DNA of 53,342 bases, taken from Gammaproteobacteria bacterium. Lineage in GTDB: Bacteria > Pseudomonadota > Gammaproteobacteria > Pseudomonadales > Azotimanducaceae. The stretch lies in contig REEU01000125.1 of assembly GCA_007694905.1 (NCBI GenBank), positions 1 through 53,342 on the forward strand. The letters are read 5' to 3'. A model generated the notes under the pieces. It was given only the letters and a program-made list of their open reading frames with translations, did no database searches and had not been told where the DNA came from. The position numbers and the translations under genes were made by a program. Each line of letters begins with the position of its first letter. The stretch's first letter is position 1. Below, one piece after another: positions 27,903 through 40,105 of the stretch.

Positions 27903-30467
27903 TCACAGGCTCCGCGCCACCTCCTTCACGTCGTATACCTCGATCTTGTCGCCCTCGCGGACGTCATTGTAGTTGCGCACGCCGATACCGCACTCGAAGC
28001 CCTGACGGACTTCGTTGACGTCATCCTTGAAGCGGCGCAGCGACTCCAGCTCGCCCTCGTAGATCACCACATCGTCACGCAGCACGCGAATGCGCTTGTT
28101 CCGATGAATGGTGCCGTCCACCACCATGCAGCCGGCCACGGCGCCGAACTTCGGCGAGCGGAAAACATCCCGCACTTCAGCGACACCAAGGATCTCCTCG
28201 CGCAGCTCCGGCGCGAGCATGCCGGAGAGGCTGGCTTTGATGTCGTCGAGCAGTTCGTAAATGACGCTGTAGTAGCGAAGATCAAGCCCCTCGTTCTCGA
28301 TGATCTTCTTCGACGATGCATCGGCACGAACGTTGAAACCGATGACCACAGCGCGGGAGGCCACCGCCAGATTGGCGTCTGACTCGTTGATGCCACCCAC
28401 ACCGCTGGAGACCACGTTGGCTCTCACCTCGCCAGTGGAGATGTCGTTGATCGCACCGGTCAGGGCCTCCAGCGAACCCCGTACATCCGTCTTGAGCACG
28501 ATGTTCAGCGTTGGCGTCTCGCCCTCGCCAATGTTTTCGAACAGGCTGTCCAGGCGGGCTGCCTGCTGCTGCTTGAAGCGGTTCTCGATGGTACGGGAAC
28601 GTCGGAACTCGACCAGTTCCTTGGCCTTGCGCTCATCCTCCACCACGGCGAAATCGTCGCCGGCATCCGGCGTTCCGGACAGGCCGAGAATCTCCACGGG
28701 TATGGATGGCCCTGCGGACTCAACCTGCTTGCGGGTCTCATCCAGCATGGCTCGCACGCGACCGTAGTGCTCGCCGGCAACCATGAAGTCGCCCTTGCGG
28801 AGGGTGCCGGAGCGGACGAGGACGGTGGCCACGGGGCCCCGGCCGCGGTCCAATCGCGACTCGACCACGGAGCCCTGGCCGGGCGCATCCACCACGGCGG
28901 TCAGTTCCAGCACTTCCGCCTGCAGCAGAACTGCTTCAAGCAGGCTGTCGATGCCATCACCGGTCATCGCGGAGACGTTCACGAACTGCGTGTCGCCGCC
29001 CCAGTCTTCCGGCTGCACGCCGCGCCCGGCCAGTTCGTTGCGTACCCGGTCCGGATCGGCGCCTTCCTTGTCCATCTTGTTCACCGCCACCACCAGCGGC
29101 ACGCCAGCTGCACGGGCATGCTGCACGGCTTCTTCAGTCTGCGGCATCACGCCGTCGTCAGCGGCCACCACGAGAATGACGATGTCGGTCACCTGGGCGC
29201 CGCGCGCGCGCATCTGGGTGAATGCCGCGTGACCTGGCGTGTCGAGGAAACTCACGACACCGTGGTCTGTTTCCACGTGATAGGCGCCGATGTGCTGGGT
29301 GATGCCACCGGCCTCGCCGCTGGCGACGCGGGTCTTGCGAATGTAGTCGAGCAGCGACGTCTTGCCGTGGTCGACGTGGCCCATGACCGTCACCACCGGC
29401 GGCCGCGGCTGCGCATCCCCTTCCACCTTCAACAACTCGAGGTGCTCCTGCTCGAGCTTGTCAGCGGCGACGAGTCTCGCCCGGTGACCGAGTTCCTCGA
29501 CCACCAGTACCGCCGTGTCCTGATCGAGCGTCTGGTTGATGTTGGCCATGACGCCCATGCCCATCAGGCGCTTGATCACCTCGCCCGCCTTCACCGACAT
29601 GCGGGAGGCAAGCTCACCGACGGTGATCGCTTCGGGAACGTCGACGTCGCGCACGATGGTTTCCGTCGGCCGCTCGAAACCCTGGGTCTGGGGCAGACCA
29701 CGTGAGGAACGACGCTTGCGCTGAGCCAGGCGATCCCGGGACAGGGTGCCCGCACGACGCTTGCCGCGCGCCTCCGCGTCGTCGCCGCGCCAGTCCTTGC
29801 GGGAACGATCATCCCGCTCCGGCACCCGCTCCTTGCGCTTGGCAGCAGACTTGGTGGGGCCACGGCGCTCTGCGGTGACCTGCTCGGCCTCCGCAGCAGC
29901 CAATGCAGCAGCCGCTTCCTGACGCGCCTGCTCCTCTGCTTCGAGCCGTTTGCGCTCTTCGTCTTCGGCCTGCTTTTCCTTTGCTTTCGCTTCGGCTTCG
30001 CGCTGTTCGCGCTCCTGCTCCGCGACGCGCTGATCCGCTTCCTGACGGCGGCGTTCCTCCTCCGCCCGACGCTCAGCTTCAGCCTGCTGCCGCTCCTCTT
30101 CCCGCCGCGCCTCTTCCGCCTTCAGTTGGTCGAGTTCGCTCTCGACCGCCGGCTCGTCCGCAGCCGGGGCTGCTCCGCGCTTGACGTAGGTGCGCTTCTT
30201 GCGCACTTCCACCGCCACGGCCTTGCCACGGCCACGATCCGTGCGCAGGGTGCTCACCGTCTTGCGCTTGAGCGTGATCTTGCTGGGCGTGACCTCACGA
30301 TCACCGTGCGAGCGCTTGAGGAATGCCAGCAGGGTCTGTTTCTGCTCCTCACTCACTGGCTCTTCGGCGCTTGAGTGGGGCAGGCCTGCTTCCTTCATCT
30401 GCTGCAGCAGACGGTCTGCTGGCGCCCCAACCGTCTCGGCCAGTTGTTTGACGGTGACTTCTGCCAT
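27903..30467 (-). CDS. infB: translation initiation factor IF-2
   Basis: GTPase that brings fMet-tRNA to the 30S subunit. The 854-aa protein has an N-terminal IF2_N domain, a long charged helix rich in E/R/A/Q (about residues 100-200), a second IF2_N-like segment, the G domain with [18 protein letters not shown] and NKMD, and C-terminal domains II-IV. GGAGA precedes the ATG at 30467. A 12-nt GC palindrome (30494-30505) lies in the gap after nusA. Fits the normal operon order. Confidence 0.98.
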   Translation of the reverse strand: MAEVTVKQLAETVGAPADRLLQQMKEAGLPHSSAEEPVSEEQKQTLLAFLKRSHGDREVTPSKITLKRKTVSTLRTDRGRGKAVAVEVRKKRTYVKRGAAPAADEPAVESELDQLKAEEARREEERQQAEAERRAEEERRRQEADQRVAEQEREQREAEAKAKEKQAEDEERKRLEAEEQARQEAAAALAAAEAEQVTAERRGPTKSAAKRKERVPERDDRSRKDWRGDDAEARGKRRAGTLSRDRLAQRKRRSSRGLPQTQGFERPTETIVRDVDVPEAITVGELASRMSVKAGEVIKRLMGMGVMANINQTLDQDTAVLVVEELGHRARLVAADKLEQEHLELLKVEGDAQPRPPVVTVMGHVDHGKTSLLDYIRKTRVASGEAGGITQHIGAYHVETDHGVVSFLDTPGHAAFTQMRARGAQVTDIVILVVAADDGVMPQTEEAVQHARAAGVPLVVAVNKMDKEGADPDRVRNELAGRGVQPEDWGGDTQFVNVSAMTGDGIDSLLEAVLLQAEVLELTAVVDAPGQGSVVESRLDRGRGPVATVLVRSGTLRKGDFMVAGEHYGRVRAMLDETRKQVESAGPSIPVEILGLSGTPDAGDDFAVVEDERKAKELVEFRRSRTIENRFKQQQAARLDSLFENIGEGETPTLNIVLKTDVRGSLEALTGAINDISTGEVRANVVSSGVGGINESDANLAVASRAVVIGFNVRADASSKKIIENEGLDLRYYSVIYELLDDIKASLSGMLAPELREEILGVAEVRDVFRSPKFGAVAGCMVVDGTIHRNKRIRVLRDDVVIYEGELESLRRFKDDVNEVRQGFECGIGVRNYNDVREGDKIEVYDVKEVARSL

Positions 30468-30543
30468 CTCGACTTCTCCGAATTCTTCATGCGCCCCGCG
30501 GGGCTGGACTCAGGCTTTCATGGGCTTTTCCCCTGTTGCAACC

Positions 30544-32073
30544 TCAAGCCGAGGCCACATCGCCATCATCCTCGCTGCCAGCTTCCTCGAACCAGGGTGC
30601 GCGCGCAGCCATGATCAATGCCGCGGCCCTTTCCTCGTCGAGCTCCAGCCCCTCGAGCTCGAGCAGGTCGTCCACTGACTGCTCCGCAAGATCTTCCTGG
30701 CTCACAATGCCCTGCTTGGCCAGAAGCAGTGCAAGCCGGCGCTCCATGCCTTCGAGTGCAAGCAGATCTTCGCCGGGCTCAATACCCTCGAGCTGCTCTT
30801 CGCTGGTCAGCGCCTGCGTGAGCAGAAAATCCTTCGCACGATCCCGCAGCTCGAGAACGATGCCTTCATCGAATCCTTCGATGTTGAGCATTTCCTCCAG
30901 CGGAACGTACGCAACTTCCTCCAGCGTGGTGAAGCCTTCCTCCACCAGCACGGTCGCCACGTCCTCGTCCACGTCCAGGCTGGCAATGAACTGGGACACC
31001 AGCTTGCCGACTTCGGCCTGCTGTTTTTCCGTGGCCTCGCCCTCGGTCATGATGTTCAGGACCCAGCCGGTCAGCTCGCTGGCAAGACGCACATTCTGGC
31101 CGCCGCGGCCGATGGCCTGGGCGAGATTGTCCTCACCTACGGCGATATCCATCGTGTGGGTGTCCTCGTCGACGACGATGGATTCCACTTCCGCGGGCGA
31201 CATGGCATTGATGGCCAGCTGAGCCGGGTTCTCGTCCCAGAGCACGATGTCGATGCGTTCGTTGGCCAGCTCGCCGGACACGGCCTGCACGCGTGATCCG
31301 CGCATGCCGACACAGGCGCCGACGGGATCGATGCGGCCATCGTTGGTCTTAACTGCGATCTTGGCGCGGGAACCGGGGTCGCGCGCTGCCGCGCGGATCT
31401 CAATCACTTGCTCTGCGATTTCCGGCACCTCGATCTCGAACAGCTTCACGAGCATGCGCGGATCGGTCCGCGACAGAATCAGCTGCGGCCCGCGCGCTTC
31501 GGGATCGATGCGCTGCAGCAGCGCGCGCAGACGGTCGTTGATGCGGAACGTCTCGCGGGGAATCATCTGATCACGCGGCAGGACCGCCTCGGCACCACTG
31601 CCGAGATCGACGATGGCCACTTCACGGGTCACCTTCTTCACCGTACCGCTGACGAGCTCACCTACCCGCGGCGTATACAGCTTGACCACCTGCGCGCGCT
31701 CGGCTTCCCGCACCCGCTGCACAATCACCTGTTTCGCCGTTTGCGCTGCGATGCGGCCGAACTCGACTGAATCCACCTGCTCTTCGTAGATGGATCCAAC
31801 CTCATAGGCCGGGTCGATCTCCTTCGCAGCGGCCAGGCTCAACTCCGCCTGGGGAATTTCCATCACGTCCTCGGACTCGACGATGGTCCAGCGTCGGAAT
31901 GTGTCGTATTCGCCGGTCTCGCGATCGATGGCTACACGCACGTCGGCATCTTCGCCGTAGCGCTTCTTCGTTGCGGTAGCCAGCGCAATCTCCAGGGCCT
32001 CGAAAATAACGTCCTTTGAGACGCCCTTTTCGTGGGAGACGGCTTCAACGACCTGCAGGATTTCCTTCGTCAT
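30544..32073 (-). CDS. nusA: transcription termination/antitermination factor NusA
   Basis: Binds RNA polymerase and RNA, modulates pausing and termination, and works with boxA in rRNA antitermination. The 509-aa protein has the NusA N-domain, S1 ([21 protein letters not shown]), two KH domains ([16 protein letters not shown]) and two C-terminal acidic repeat domains, as in E. coli. It lies between rimP and infB. The gene ends in a run of acidic residues. Confidence 0.97.
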   Translation of the reverse strand: MTKEILQVVEAVSHEKGVSKDVIFEALEIALATATKKRYGEDADVRVAIDRETGEYDTFRRWTIVESEDVMEIPQAELSLAAAKEIDPAYEVGSIYEEQVDSVEFGRIAAQTAKQVIVQRVREAERAQVVKLYTPRVGELVSGTVKKVTREVAIVDLGSGAEAVLPRDQMIPRETFRINDRLRALLQRIDPEARGPQLILSRTDPRMLVKLFEIEVPEIAEQVIEIRAAARDPGSRAKIAVKTNDGRIDPVGACVGMRGSRVQAVSGELANERIDIVLWDENPAQLAINAMSPAEVESIVVDEDTHTMDIAVGEDNLAQAIGRGGQNVRLASELTGWVLNIMTEGEATEKQQAEVGKLVSQFIASLDVDEDVATVLVEEGFTTLEEVAYVPLEEMLNIEGFDEGIVLELRDRAKDFLLTQALTSEEQLEGIEPGEDLLALEGMERRLALLLAKQGIVSQEDLAEQSVDDLLELEGLELDEERAAALIMAARAPWFEEAGSEDDGDVASA

Positions 32074-32106
32074 CTCGAATCGCCCTTCTGGCGTCTCAGT
32101 CTGTTG

Positions 32107-32607
32107 CTACTCGAAGCGCGGCACGATGCGCGCCCGCTGTATCCACTCGAGAGGCAGGAGGAACTCTTCCTCGTCCACCTGCACCCTCACCTCGTCACCC
32201 TCCACGCCGGCCAGGATGCCGGTCAGGCGACGCCGCCCTTCGAAGGGCCGGACGAGGCGCACATCGACGGTCTCCCCGACGTACTGCGCATAATGCTCGA
32301 TCCGGAACAGAATCCGATCCATGCCCGGGGACGACACCTCGAGGGTGTAGTTCCCGGTGATCGGTTCCTCCACGTCGAGCAGTCGGCCCACGCGTCGGCT
32401 GACGGCTTCACAATCTTCGATCGAAACGCCTTCCTCCCGATCGATGTAGATGCGTAGCAGGCTGTTCCGTCCGCGTGTGGACAGCTCTATGCCCCACAGT
32501 TCGCAGTCCAGCGCCTGTATCACCGGCGACAGCAGATGCTCGATCTCCGCCTGCCGACTGCGCCTGCCGCTGGCAGGAGCCTGGTCGTCCTCAGCGTCGT
32601 CCTGCAC
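32107..32607 (-). CDS. rimP: ribosome maturation factor RimP
   Basis: Needed for 30S subunit assembly. The family sequence starts at QAEIEHLLSPVIQALDCELWGIEL and includes YIDREEGVSIEDCEAVSRRV and EVSSPGMDRIL. I chose GTG at 32607 (166 aa) because AGGAG lies nine bases upstream; further in-frame upstream codons run into the terminator and tRNA-fMet gene and cannot be coding. About 20 extra N-terminal residues (QDDAEDDQAP) precede the conserved fold. A terminator separates it from the tRNA, so expression depends on readthrough or an unseen promoter. Confidence 0.9.
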   Translation of the reverse strand: MQDDAEDDQAPASGRRSRQAEIEHLLSPVIQALDCELWGIELSTRGRNSLLRIYIDREEGVSIEDCEAVSRRVGRLLDVEEPITGNYTLEVSSPGMDRILFRIEHYAQYVGETVDVRLVRPFEGRRRLTGILAGVEGDEVRVQVDEEEFLLPLEWIQRARIVPRFE

Positions 32608-32655
32608 CTGCTGCCACTCCTGGCTCGATCGACCCTTCGGCTGTTCCGAGCCCAC

Positions 32656-32680
32656 AAACAAAAAATGGGCACGAGGCCCA
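32656..32680 (-). terminator. intrinsic terminator after tRNA-fMet
   Basis: On the minus strand TGGGC-CTCGT-GCCCA (32666-32680) is followed by TTTTTTG and further Ts. The 5-bp stem is short but GC-rich. It lies about 90 bp after the tRNA 3' end and just before rimP, so it probably ends most tRNA transcripts with partial readthrough into rimP-nusA-infB. Confidence 0.65.
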
Positions 32681-32765
32681 CTTCCCGAGCATCGCAACCA
32701 GGGTCCCTGGGACGCTGATCCGATGCACCTTGAAACCCTGGCAATTGCTGGGCCCCACGTGCGAT

Positions 32766-32842
<77 letters not shown>

Positions 32843-32856
32843 CCTGAGGGACGCGG

Positions 32857-32885
32857 ATTATAGGGAGGGCGCTCCCCGGAAGCAA
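32857..32885 (-). promoter_or_regulatory. sigma70 promoter of tRNA-fMet operon
   Basis: On the minus strand TTGCTT (32880-32885), a 17-bp spacer and a perfect TATAAT (32857-32862) place a start near 32850, eight bases before the mature tRNA. The GC-rich discriminator (CCGCG) suggests stringent control. It likely also feeds rimP-nusA-infB. Confidence 0.85.
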
Positions 32886-32979
32886 CTGATTCCCGGAAGA
32901 GCGTTCTTCTCGCTCCCGGCCTGCCGCCGAAACACCCACCTTGAATCCACAACCTGAGCGGACGCCGAGGCGTCCCTTG

Positions 32980-33241
32980 AGAAGTGCTGATCGATTCCTA
33001 CGCGACTCTGGCCCTCAGGGCGCGTTCACATCAAGGCGCGCTTGCGCAGGCATAGTGGTGCTATGCCAAGCAAACGCAACGCGGAGGCGGGCGCGCCCTG
33101 CGGGCCCCGGAGGGCGGGCGGTTGCCGGCGCATTGGCCGCGTTGCGCCGCTTGCTAAGGCAACCAGCCTTCCCTGCGCGACGCGTCTTGCCACTGCACCG
33201 GCAATCACCCGCAGAGCCGTGGAGGAATCGATCAGCACTTC
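32980..33241. repeat. 262-bp imperfect palindrome, MITE-like, between tRNA genes
   Basis: This stretch between tRNA-fMet and tRNA-Leu has no credible gene. Its ends are perfect 18-bp inverted repeats (32981-32998, GAAGTGCTGATCGATTCC, and 33224-33241). The arms continue to pair imperfectly inward, for example CAAGGCGCG at 33032 with the complement of 33179-33188, and ACGCAACGCGG (33074-33084) with CCGCGTTGCG (33138-33147). CCTTG flanks it on both sides (32975-32979 and 33242-33246), like a target-site duplication. This suggests a small non-autonomous mobile element. Short frames across it are by-products of high GC. Confidence 0.75.
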
Positions 33242-33249
33242 CCTTGCAA

Positions 33250-33336
33250 TGGTGCGGACGAGAGGACTTGAACCTCCACGAGCCAAAGCTCACTAGCCCC
33301 TCAAGCTAGCGCGTCTACCAATTCCGCCACGTCCGC
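33250..33336 (-). tRNA. tRNA-Leu (GAG)
   Basis: An 87-nt class II tRNA with a long variable arm and encoded CCA. The anticodon stem-loop CTAGC-TTGAGGG-GCTAG gives anticodon GAG, reading CUC/CUU leucine codons. The acceptor stem GCGGACG pairs with CGTCCGC and the T-loop is GTTCAAGTC. It follows secG by 60 bp, the place of leuU in E. coli. Confidence 0.97.
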
Positions 33337-33396
33337 GTAATCCGAGGCCGGGCCATGGTAAGGCCCCACCCGCCAAATTCAACTGCCGCCCCACGC

Positions 33397-33819
33397 TCAG
33401 TCGCGCTGGGGCACATCCTCGCCGGCATCGAACTCCGGCACCTCGTCGTGATCCATCGCCTCCGGGTCGAAACTGAAGGGGACGTCGTCCGGCCGCGGCT
33501 GTTCACGCGGCGTGTCCTGCACCGGAGGTACGTCCACGTCCTCCACGGTTGGAATGCCGATGGCACCCATCGCTTCCGCGCGCTCGCGCGCCGTCCACGC
33601 CAGCGCCAGCGTGATCAGGAAAAATCCGACTGCCAACCAAGCCGTGACCTTGGTCAGGAAGCCGCTGGCGCCTGCCGAACCGAACATGGTCTGCGAAGCG
33701 CCGCTGCCGAAGGCTGCGCCCATCGCCGCACCCTTGCCCTGCTGCAACAGCACGAGAACGATCAAGGCGATCGCGTCCACCACCAGCAGAACCCGTAGTA
33801 CGATCTCAAGGGTTTCCAT
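33397..33819 (-). CDS. secG: preprotein translocase subunit SecG
   Basis: Small membrane subunit of the SecYEG channel. The 140-aa protein has two membrane helices (about residues 3-24 and 53-73) joined by the conserved loop LLQQGKGAAMGAAFGSGAS and then an unusually long acidic, proline-rich C-terminal tail (about 60 residues, many D/E). The ATG at 33819 has GGAGA four to five bases upstream and overlaps the end of tpiA. The tRNA-Leu gene follows. Confidence 0.93.
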   Translation of the reverse strand: METLEIVLRVLLVVDAIALIVLVLLQQGKGAAMGAAFGSGASQTMFGSAGASGFLTKVTAWLAVGFFLITLALAWTARERAEAMGAIGIPTVEDVDVPPVQDTPREQPRPDDVPFSFDPEAMDHDEVPEFDAGEDVPQRD

Positions 33820-34567
33820 GGTTCTCCATTGCCGCGATGATCGCGAGAAACGCCGCTGCATCCAGCGACGCACCACCGACCAGCGCGCCGTCAATGTCTG
33901 TTTCGGCAAACAGCGCCGCCGCATTGTCCGGCTTGACGCTCCCGCCATATACGATCGGCACTTCCAACAGGCGCTTCGAAGCCGCGCCCAGAATGTCCCG
34001 AATCACCGCGTGCATGGCCTGGGCAACCTCCGGGCTCGCGGTCTCTCCGGTGCCAATGGCCCAAACGGGCTCATACGCAATAGCTCCGGCGCACAGATCC
34101 TCGCCCATCGTCGTGAGCACAGCTTCGAGCTGCTCGCGGACGACGTCCTCTGCCCGGCCTGCACGCCGATCCGCGAGGACCTCGCCGACGCAGACCATCG
34201 GCTTCAGCCCCGCACGCAGTGCCGCGACCGCGCGTGCAGCAACGCCGTCGTTGCTCTCGCCGCAGGCCGCCCGTCGCTCTGAGTGGCCCACCAGCGTCCA
34301 CTGCGCACCGGCGTCCGCCGCCATCTCCGCGGCCAACTCTCCCGTGTAGGCACCGGACGCCTCGGGGTGCACGGTCTGGACACCGAGCCTGATTCCCAGG
34401 GCCGCAGCCCGCTCGATGGACTCGGACAACAGCAGCGCCGGCGGGAACAGCAGCACCTCACATCGGCGCGGCGCTGCCCAGCCCTGCTCCATGGCCGTGA
34501 AATAGGCCGCCAGGAGCGCGCGGGAACCGTTCATCTTCCAATTGCCGGCGACAATCCGTTGCGGCAT
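33806..34567 (-). CDS. tpiA: triosephosphate isomerase
   Basis: Interconverts dihydroxyacetone phosphate and glyceraldehyde-3-phosphate. From the ATG at 34567 it has 253 aa with N-x-K (GNWKMNG, K11), the catalytic histidine in VGHSERR and glutamate in AYEPVWAIGTG, and the phosphate-binding YGGSV. The upstream extension is not protein-like. It lies between glmM and secG, as in Pseudomonas, overlaps secG by 14 bases and has a candidate promoter of its own. Confidence 0.96.
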   Translation of the reverse strand: MPQRIVAGNWKMNGSRALLAAYFTAMEQGWAAPRRCEVLLFPPALLLSESIERAAALGIRLGVQTVHPEASGAYTGELAAEMAADAGAQWTLVGHSERRAACGESNDGVAARAVAALRAGLKPMVCVGEVLADRRAGRAEDVVREQLEAVLTTMGEDLCAGAIAYEPVWAIGTGETASPEVAQAMHAVIRDILGAASKRLLEVPIVYGGSVKPDNAAALFAETDIDGALVGGASLDAAAFLAIIAAMENHGNP

Positions 34568-34595
34568 AGGGACACCACCCGTGACGGGGCCGCGT

Positions 34596-34625
34596 ATCCT
34601 AGTCAATGGCAATGCCGTCATGCAA
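34596..34625 (-). promoter_or_regulatory. candidate tpiA promoter
   Basis: On the minus strand TTGCAT (34620-34625), an 18-bp spacer and TAGGAT (34596-34601) lie in the 150-bp gap between glmM and tpiA, with a predicted start about 20 bp before the tpiA ATG. Confidence 0.5.
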
Positions 34626-34719
34626 CCGGAATCTGCGTCGCCGGCGCCTGCGGCGATCGATTAGGAGGGTCTGCCGCAGCTTGAGTGCGCGCGTGGGGCC
34701 TGCAGAGCGCACCGGGCCT

Positions 34720-36060
34720 TCAGGCCAGTTCCCGCCGGACCACCGCAGCCAGTTCGCGAACGTGAATGCTGATGCACTCCACGTCGCGCCCTTCCACCAT
34801 GACCCGTACCACCGGCTCCGTACCGGACGGCCGCAGCAGCACCCGACCACCTTCACCAAGCTGTTGCTCTACGTACTTGACCGCCGCAGCCACTTTCGTA
34901 TTACCGTCGATACGTCGCGGCTGGTGAACCTGAACGTTCTCCATCACCTGCGGGCAGCGCTCCATGCCGGCGCGTGCCTCGGCAAGACTGCAGCCTGACT
35001 CCTGCAGCGCCAGCAGCACCTGCAGCGCGGCGACGATACCGTCGCCCGTGGTGTGCAGATCCAGGCAGATGATGTGCCCCGACGATTCCCCTCCGACCCG
35101 CCAGCCGCGGGCTTCGCATTCGGCCAGCACGTAGCGATCGCCGACATTGGCGCGAGCGAATGGGATCGCCTGCTCGATGAACGCGAGCTCCAGGCCCAGA
35201 TTGCTCATCAGCGTGCCGACCACACCCCCGGCCAGCCGACCCTGCTGCTGCCGATGACGCGCGATCACATAAAGGATCTCGTCGCCATCCACCACTGACC
35301 CGGTGTGGTCGACCATGATCACCCGGTCGCCGTCACCGTCGAACGCGATCCCGAGATCCGCCTTCTCCTCCACCACCCGGCGTGCGAGCGCCTCCGGCTG
35401 CGTTGCACCGCAGCCATCGTTGATGTTCATGCCATTCGGGGACGTGCCCATGGCAATGACGTTGGCGCCAAGTTCGCGGAACACCGCCGGCGCCACGTGA
35501 TAGGTGGCCCCGTGGGCGCAGTCGAGCACGATGCGCAGGCCTGGAATGCGAAACCCCGAAGCCAGCGTACCCTTGCAGAATTCGATGTAGCGGCCGGGCG
35601 CGTCGTCGACGCGGGTGGCCTTGCCGAGTTCAGCCGACGCCGCGGTGGTGATCGGCGAATCGAGTTGCGCTTCGATGGCGGCCTCGATGGCGTCCGGGAG
35701 TTTGTCGCCATTGGGCGAGAAGAACTTGATGCCGTTGTCCCAGTAAGGGTTATGCGACGCGCTGATGACCACACCTGCGTCGGCTCGGAACGTGCGCGTG
35801 AGGTAGGCGATTGCAGGGGTCGGCATCGGACCGGTGAGCTGCACATCCACCCCGGCCGCGGACAGCCCCGCCTCCAGCGCCGACTCGAGCATGTAACCCG
35901 AGATCCGGGTGTCCTTGCCGATCAGGATGCGTTTCACGCCTTCGCGCGCGAACACGCGCCCGGCCGCCCATCCAAGCCGAAGCACGAAGTCCGGCGTGAT
36001 CGGCTCACTGCCGACCCGGCCGCGGATTCCATCAGTTCCGAACCAGCGTCGTCCCGTCAT
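34720..36060 (-). CDS. glmM: phosphoglucosamine mutase
   Basis: Converts glucosamine-6-phosphate to glucosamine-1-phosphate on the way to UDP-GlcNAc for peptidoglycan and LPS. The 446-aa protein has the phosphoserine S102 in [12 protein letters not shown], the metal loop DGDGDR, and the C-terminal substrate-phosphate loop [12 protein letters not shown]. Its ATG overlaps the folP stop (ATGA). Normal length. Confidence 0.97.
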   Translation of the reverse strand: MTGRRWFGTDGIRGRVGSEPITPDFVLRLGWAAGRVFAREGVKRILIGKDTRISGYMLESALEAGLSAAGVDVQLTGPMPTPAIAYLTRTFRADAGVVISASHNPYWDNGIKFFSPNGDKLPDAIEAAIEAQLDSPITTAASAELGKATRVDDAPGRYIEFCKGTLASGFRIPGLRIVLDCAHGATYHVAPAVFRELGANVIAMGTSPNGMNINDGCGATQPEALARRVVEEKADLGIAFDGDGDRVIMVDHTGSVVDGDEILYVIARHRQQQGRLAGGVVGTLMSNLGLELAFIEQAIPFARANVGDRYVLAECEARGWRVGGESSGHIICLDLHTTGDGIVAALQVLLALQESGCSLAEARAGMERCPQVMENVQVHQPRRIDGNTKVAAAVKYVEQQLGEGGRVLLRPSGTEPVVRVMVEGRDVECISIHVRELAAVVRRELA

Positions 36061-36920
36061 CCCGCGTGTCCCTCAAGGCTGCGCATGCTCTCGAGCAGCG
36101 CCAGCGCATCCACTGTTGCGGCGACGTCATGCGTACGCACGATCCAGGCGCCCCGCTCCGCCGCCAGCACCGCCGCTGCCACACCCGCAGCGACGCGCTC
36201 TTTGGCTGGCCGTCCTGTCACTTCGCCGAGCATACGCTTGCGTGACATGCCCACCAGGACAGGCAATCCGAGCTCCGAGAGCTGCCTCAGTCCAGCCAGC
36301 AGCGACAGATTGTGTTCGAGGCGCTTGCCGAAGCCGAAGCCCGGGTCGATCAGGAGGCGTTCACGCGACAGTCCGCCGGCAACGCAGGTGGCGACGCGCT
36401 CAGCCAGAAACGACCGTACTTCTGTGATGACGTCGTCGTACCGGGGATCATCCTGCATGGTTCCCGGCTGTCCCTGCATATGCATCAGACAGACGGGCAG
36501 CCCTGTGTCACGAGCGGCTGCAAGCGCACCCTGTGTCTGCAGCGCACGGACGTCATTGAGCATGTCCGCGCGCTCACGGGCCGCCGTGGCGAACACCGCC
36601 GGTGAACTGCTGTCCACGGACAGGGCAACGTCGATGCGCGGACGCAGCAGGGTCAGGGCCGCACCGATGCGATCCACTTCCTCCTCTTCGCTGACCGGCC
36701 GGGCACCGGGACGGGTGGATTCGGCGCCGAGATCGAGCAGGCTCGCGCCGGCTGAGACCATGGACTCGGCCCGCCGCAGCAACGCGTCGGCATCAATGCC
36801 GGCGGCGGCAAGCAGCTCGCCGCCGTCGGAAAAGGAATCGTGGGTGAGGTTGAGAACGCCCATGACCTGAGGACGGGCAAGGTCGAGGCGGTAGGCGCCG
36901 CAGTTGAACACTGCTTCCAT
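36057..36920 (-). CDS. folP: dihydropteroate synthase
   Basis: Joins dihydropterin diphosphate and p-aminobenzoate in folate synthesis; target of sulfonamides. From the ATG at 36920 it has 287 aa with [41 protein letters not shown] and the C-terminal RTHDV. The first motif has H where P is usual (NLTPDSFSDGG in most DHPS), which may be worth testing. The upstream in-frame region overlaps ftsH and a palindrome and is rejected. Lies between ftsH and glmM as in E. coli. Confidence 0.94.
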   Translation of the reverse strand: MEAVFNCGAYRLDLARPQVMGVLNLTHDSFSDGGELLAAAGIDADALLRRAESMVSAGASLLDLGAESTRPGARPVSEEEEVDRIGAALTLLRPRIDVALSVDSSSPAVFATAARERADMLNDVRALQTQGALAAARDTGLPVCLMHMQGQPGTMQDDPRYDDVITEVRSFLAERVATCVAGGLSRERLLIDPGFGFGKRLEHNLSLLAGLRQLSELGLPVLVGMSRKRMLGEVTGRPAKERVAAGVAAAVLAAERGAWIVRTHDVAATVDALALLESMRSLEGHAG

Positions 36921-36940
36921 CGGGGAATCACTGGCAGACC

Positions 36941-36968
36941 GACTCTGCGCGCCGGGGCGCGCAGAGTC
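36941..36968 (-). other. perfect palindrome between ftsH and folP
   Basis: A 13-bp perfect stem (GACTCTGCGCGCC, 36941-36953, with its complement at 36956-36968) and a 2-nt loop sit in the 67-bp gap between ftsH and folP, 20 bp before the folP start. No U-run follows, so it is more likely an RNA-processing or stability hairpin than a terminator. Confidence 0.7.
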
Positions 36969-36987
36969 GATGATCGATCGAGTGGCC

Positions 36988-38922
<1,935 letters not shown>

Positions 38923-39031
38923 CGGTAATACCTCGCTGATTGAACGGCGCGTGGGCCCGTAGAGGGTCGGTCAGGGTACCACCGCGTCTACGGAGCCACC
39001 ACTCAGGCGCCGATGGCCGGTGCAGTACCGG

Positions 39032-39664
39032 TCAGTCGTCGGTCGCAGGCCGGTATCCGTCCGCAACCGCGTACACTTCGCGCGATTCTGCCCGCGAAGC
39101 CTCCGGTTTGCGGACGCGCAGGTCCGCAAACAGGGGTCGAGCAGCTGCGACCCAGGCATCGAAACCGGCGCCGTGGAACAGTTTCACGACCAAGGCACCG
39201 CCTGGTTGCAGCACCCGCGTCGCCAACTCCAGGGCCAGTTCCGCGAGGCCCATGGCGCGGGCCTGATCAGAGGCCCTGATACCCGATATATTGGGGGCCA
39301 TGTCCGAAAGCACAAGGTCGGCGCGACCATCGGGCAACGCCGCCAGCAGCGCTTCGAGGCCGGCGTCGTCCTCGAAATCCGCCTGAATCACCGTCACGCC
39401 GGCCAGCGGCTCCATGGCGAGCAGGTCCAGCGCCACGACACGCCCTCCGGGTTGCACCCGGGCAGCGGCCACCTGGGACCAGCCACCGGGCGCTGCTCCC
39501 AGGTCCACCACGACCTTGCCGGGACGCAGCAGCCGATGGCGATCGTCCAGTTCCAGCAGCTTGTAGCTGGCCCGGGAGCGGTAACCATCCTGCTGAGACC
39601 GCTGGACCCAGGGATCGTTCACGTGCCGGGCCATCCAGGCGCGCTTGCCGTGCTTCTTCGCCAT
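39032..39664 (-). CDS. rlmE: 23S rRNA (uridine-2552-2'-O)-methyltransferase
   Basis: Methylates U2552 in the A-loop of 23S rRNA, a late 50S assembly step. The 210-aa Rossmann protein has [13 protein letters not shown] for SAM binding and the K-D-K-E tetrad in RASYKL, LSDMAPN, VVKLFHG and SREVY. The start is the ATG at 39664; GTG at 39673 is an in-frame alternative. It is divergent from yhbY and precedes ftsH. Confidence 0.95.
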   Translation of the reverse strand: MAKKHGKRAWMARHVNDPWVQRSQQDGYRSRASYKLLELDDRHRLLRPGKVVVDLGAAPGGWSQVAAARVQPGGRVVALDLLAMEPLAGVTVIQADFEDDAGLEALLAALPDGRADLVLSDMAPNISGIRASDQARAMGLAELALELATRVLQPGGALVVKLFHGAGFDAWVAAARPLFADLRVRKPEASRAESREVYAVADGYRPATDD

Positions 39665-39742
39665 TGATGCCACCGTCCGTCTTCATTCCAGCGCCCGGCA
39701 AGCGTACACTCCGCCGCCCTGCGTGACCTCAGAAGTGAATCC

Positions 39743-40060
39743 ATGAGCCTGCAAGCCCGTGAACGTCGCAACCTGCGCCGCGTCGGCCATCATCTCGACC
39801 CGGTCGTCACCATCGGCGATGGCGGCGTCAGCGATGGCGTGATCGCCGAAACGAACCGGGCGCTTAAGGATCATGAACTGATCAAGGTCAGGCTGCCGGC
39901 GGTGGAGCGGGAGGACCGCCGGGCGCTGGCGGATGCTCTGTGTGCAGCCTGCCGGGCAGAGCTGGTGCAAAGCATCGGCCGCATCGTGCTCATCTATCGC
40001 GCTGCAGCCGAGCCTGATCCCAACAAGTCCAACGTCCTGCGCCACCAGCTGGCGCGCTGA
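39743..40060 (+). CDS. yhbY: CRM-domain RNA-binding protein YhbY
   Basis: A 105-aa protein with the single CRM domain found in YhbY, which associates with pre-50S ribosomal particles. It has the ERRNLRRVGHHLDPVVTIGDGGVSDGV start and the conserved ALKDHELIKVRL helix-strand. E. coli places it divergent from rlmE too. It is the only plus-strand gene between 23.7 kb and 51.6 kb. Confidence 0.93.
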   Translation: MSLQARERRNLRRVGHHLDPVVTIGDGGVSDGVIAETNRALKDHELIKVRLPAVEREDRRALADALCAACRAELVQSIGRIVLIYRAAAEPDPNKSNVLRHQLAR

Positions 40061-40105
40061 GACCCGGCGCCAGGCGCCGCAGTCCGGTCAGCGCGGGGCG
40101 GCGAT

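Noticed and set aside
33015-33296. Overlapping small open frames on both strands between the tRNA genes.
   Set aside because: They follow from a long palindrome and partly overlap tRNA-Leu; no sign of coding.
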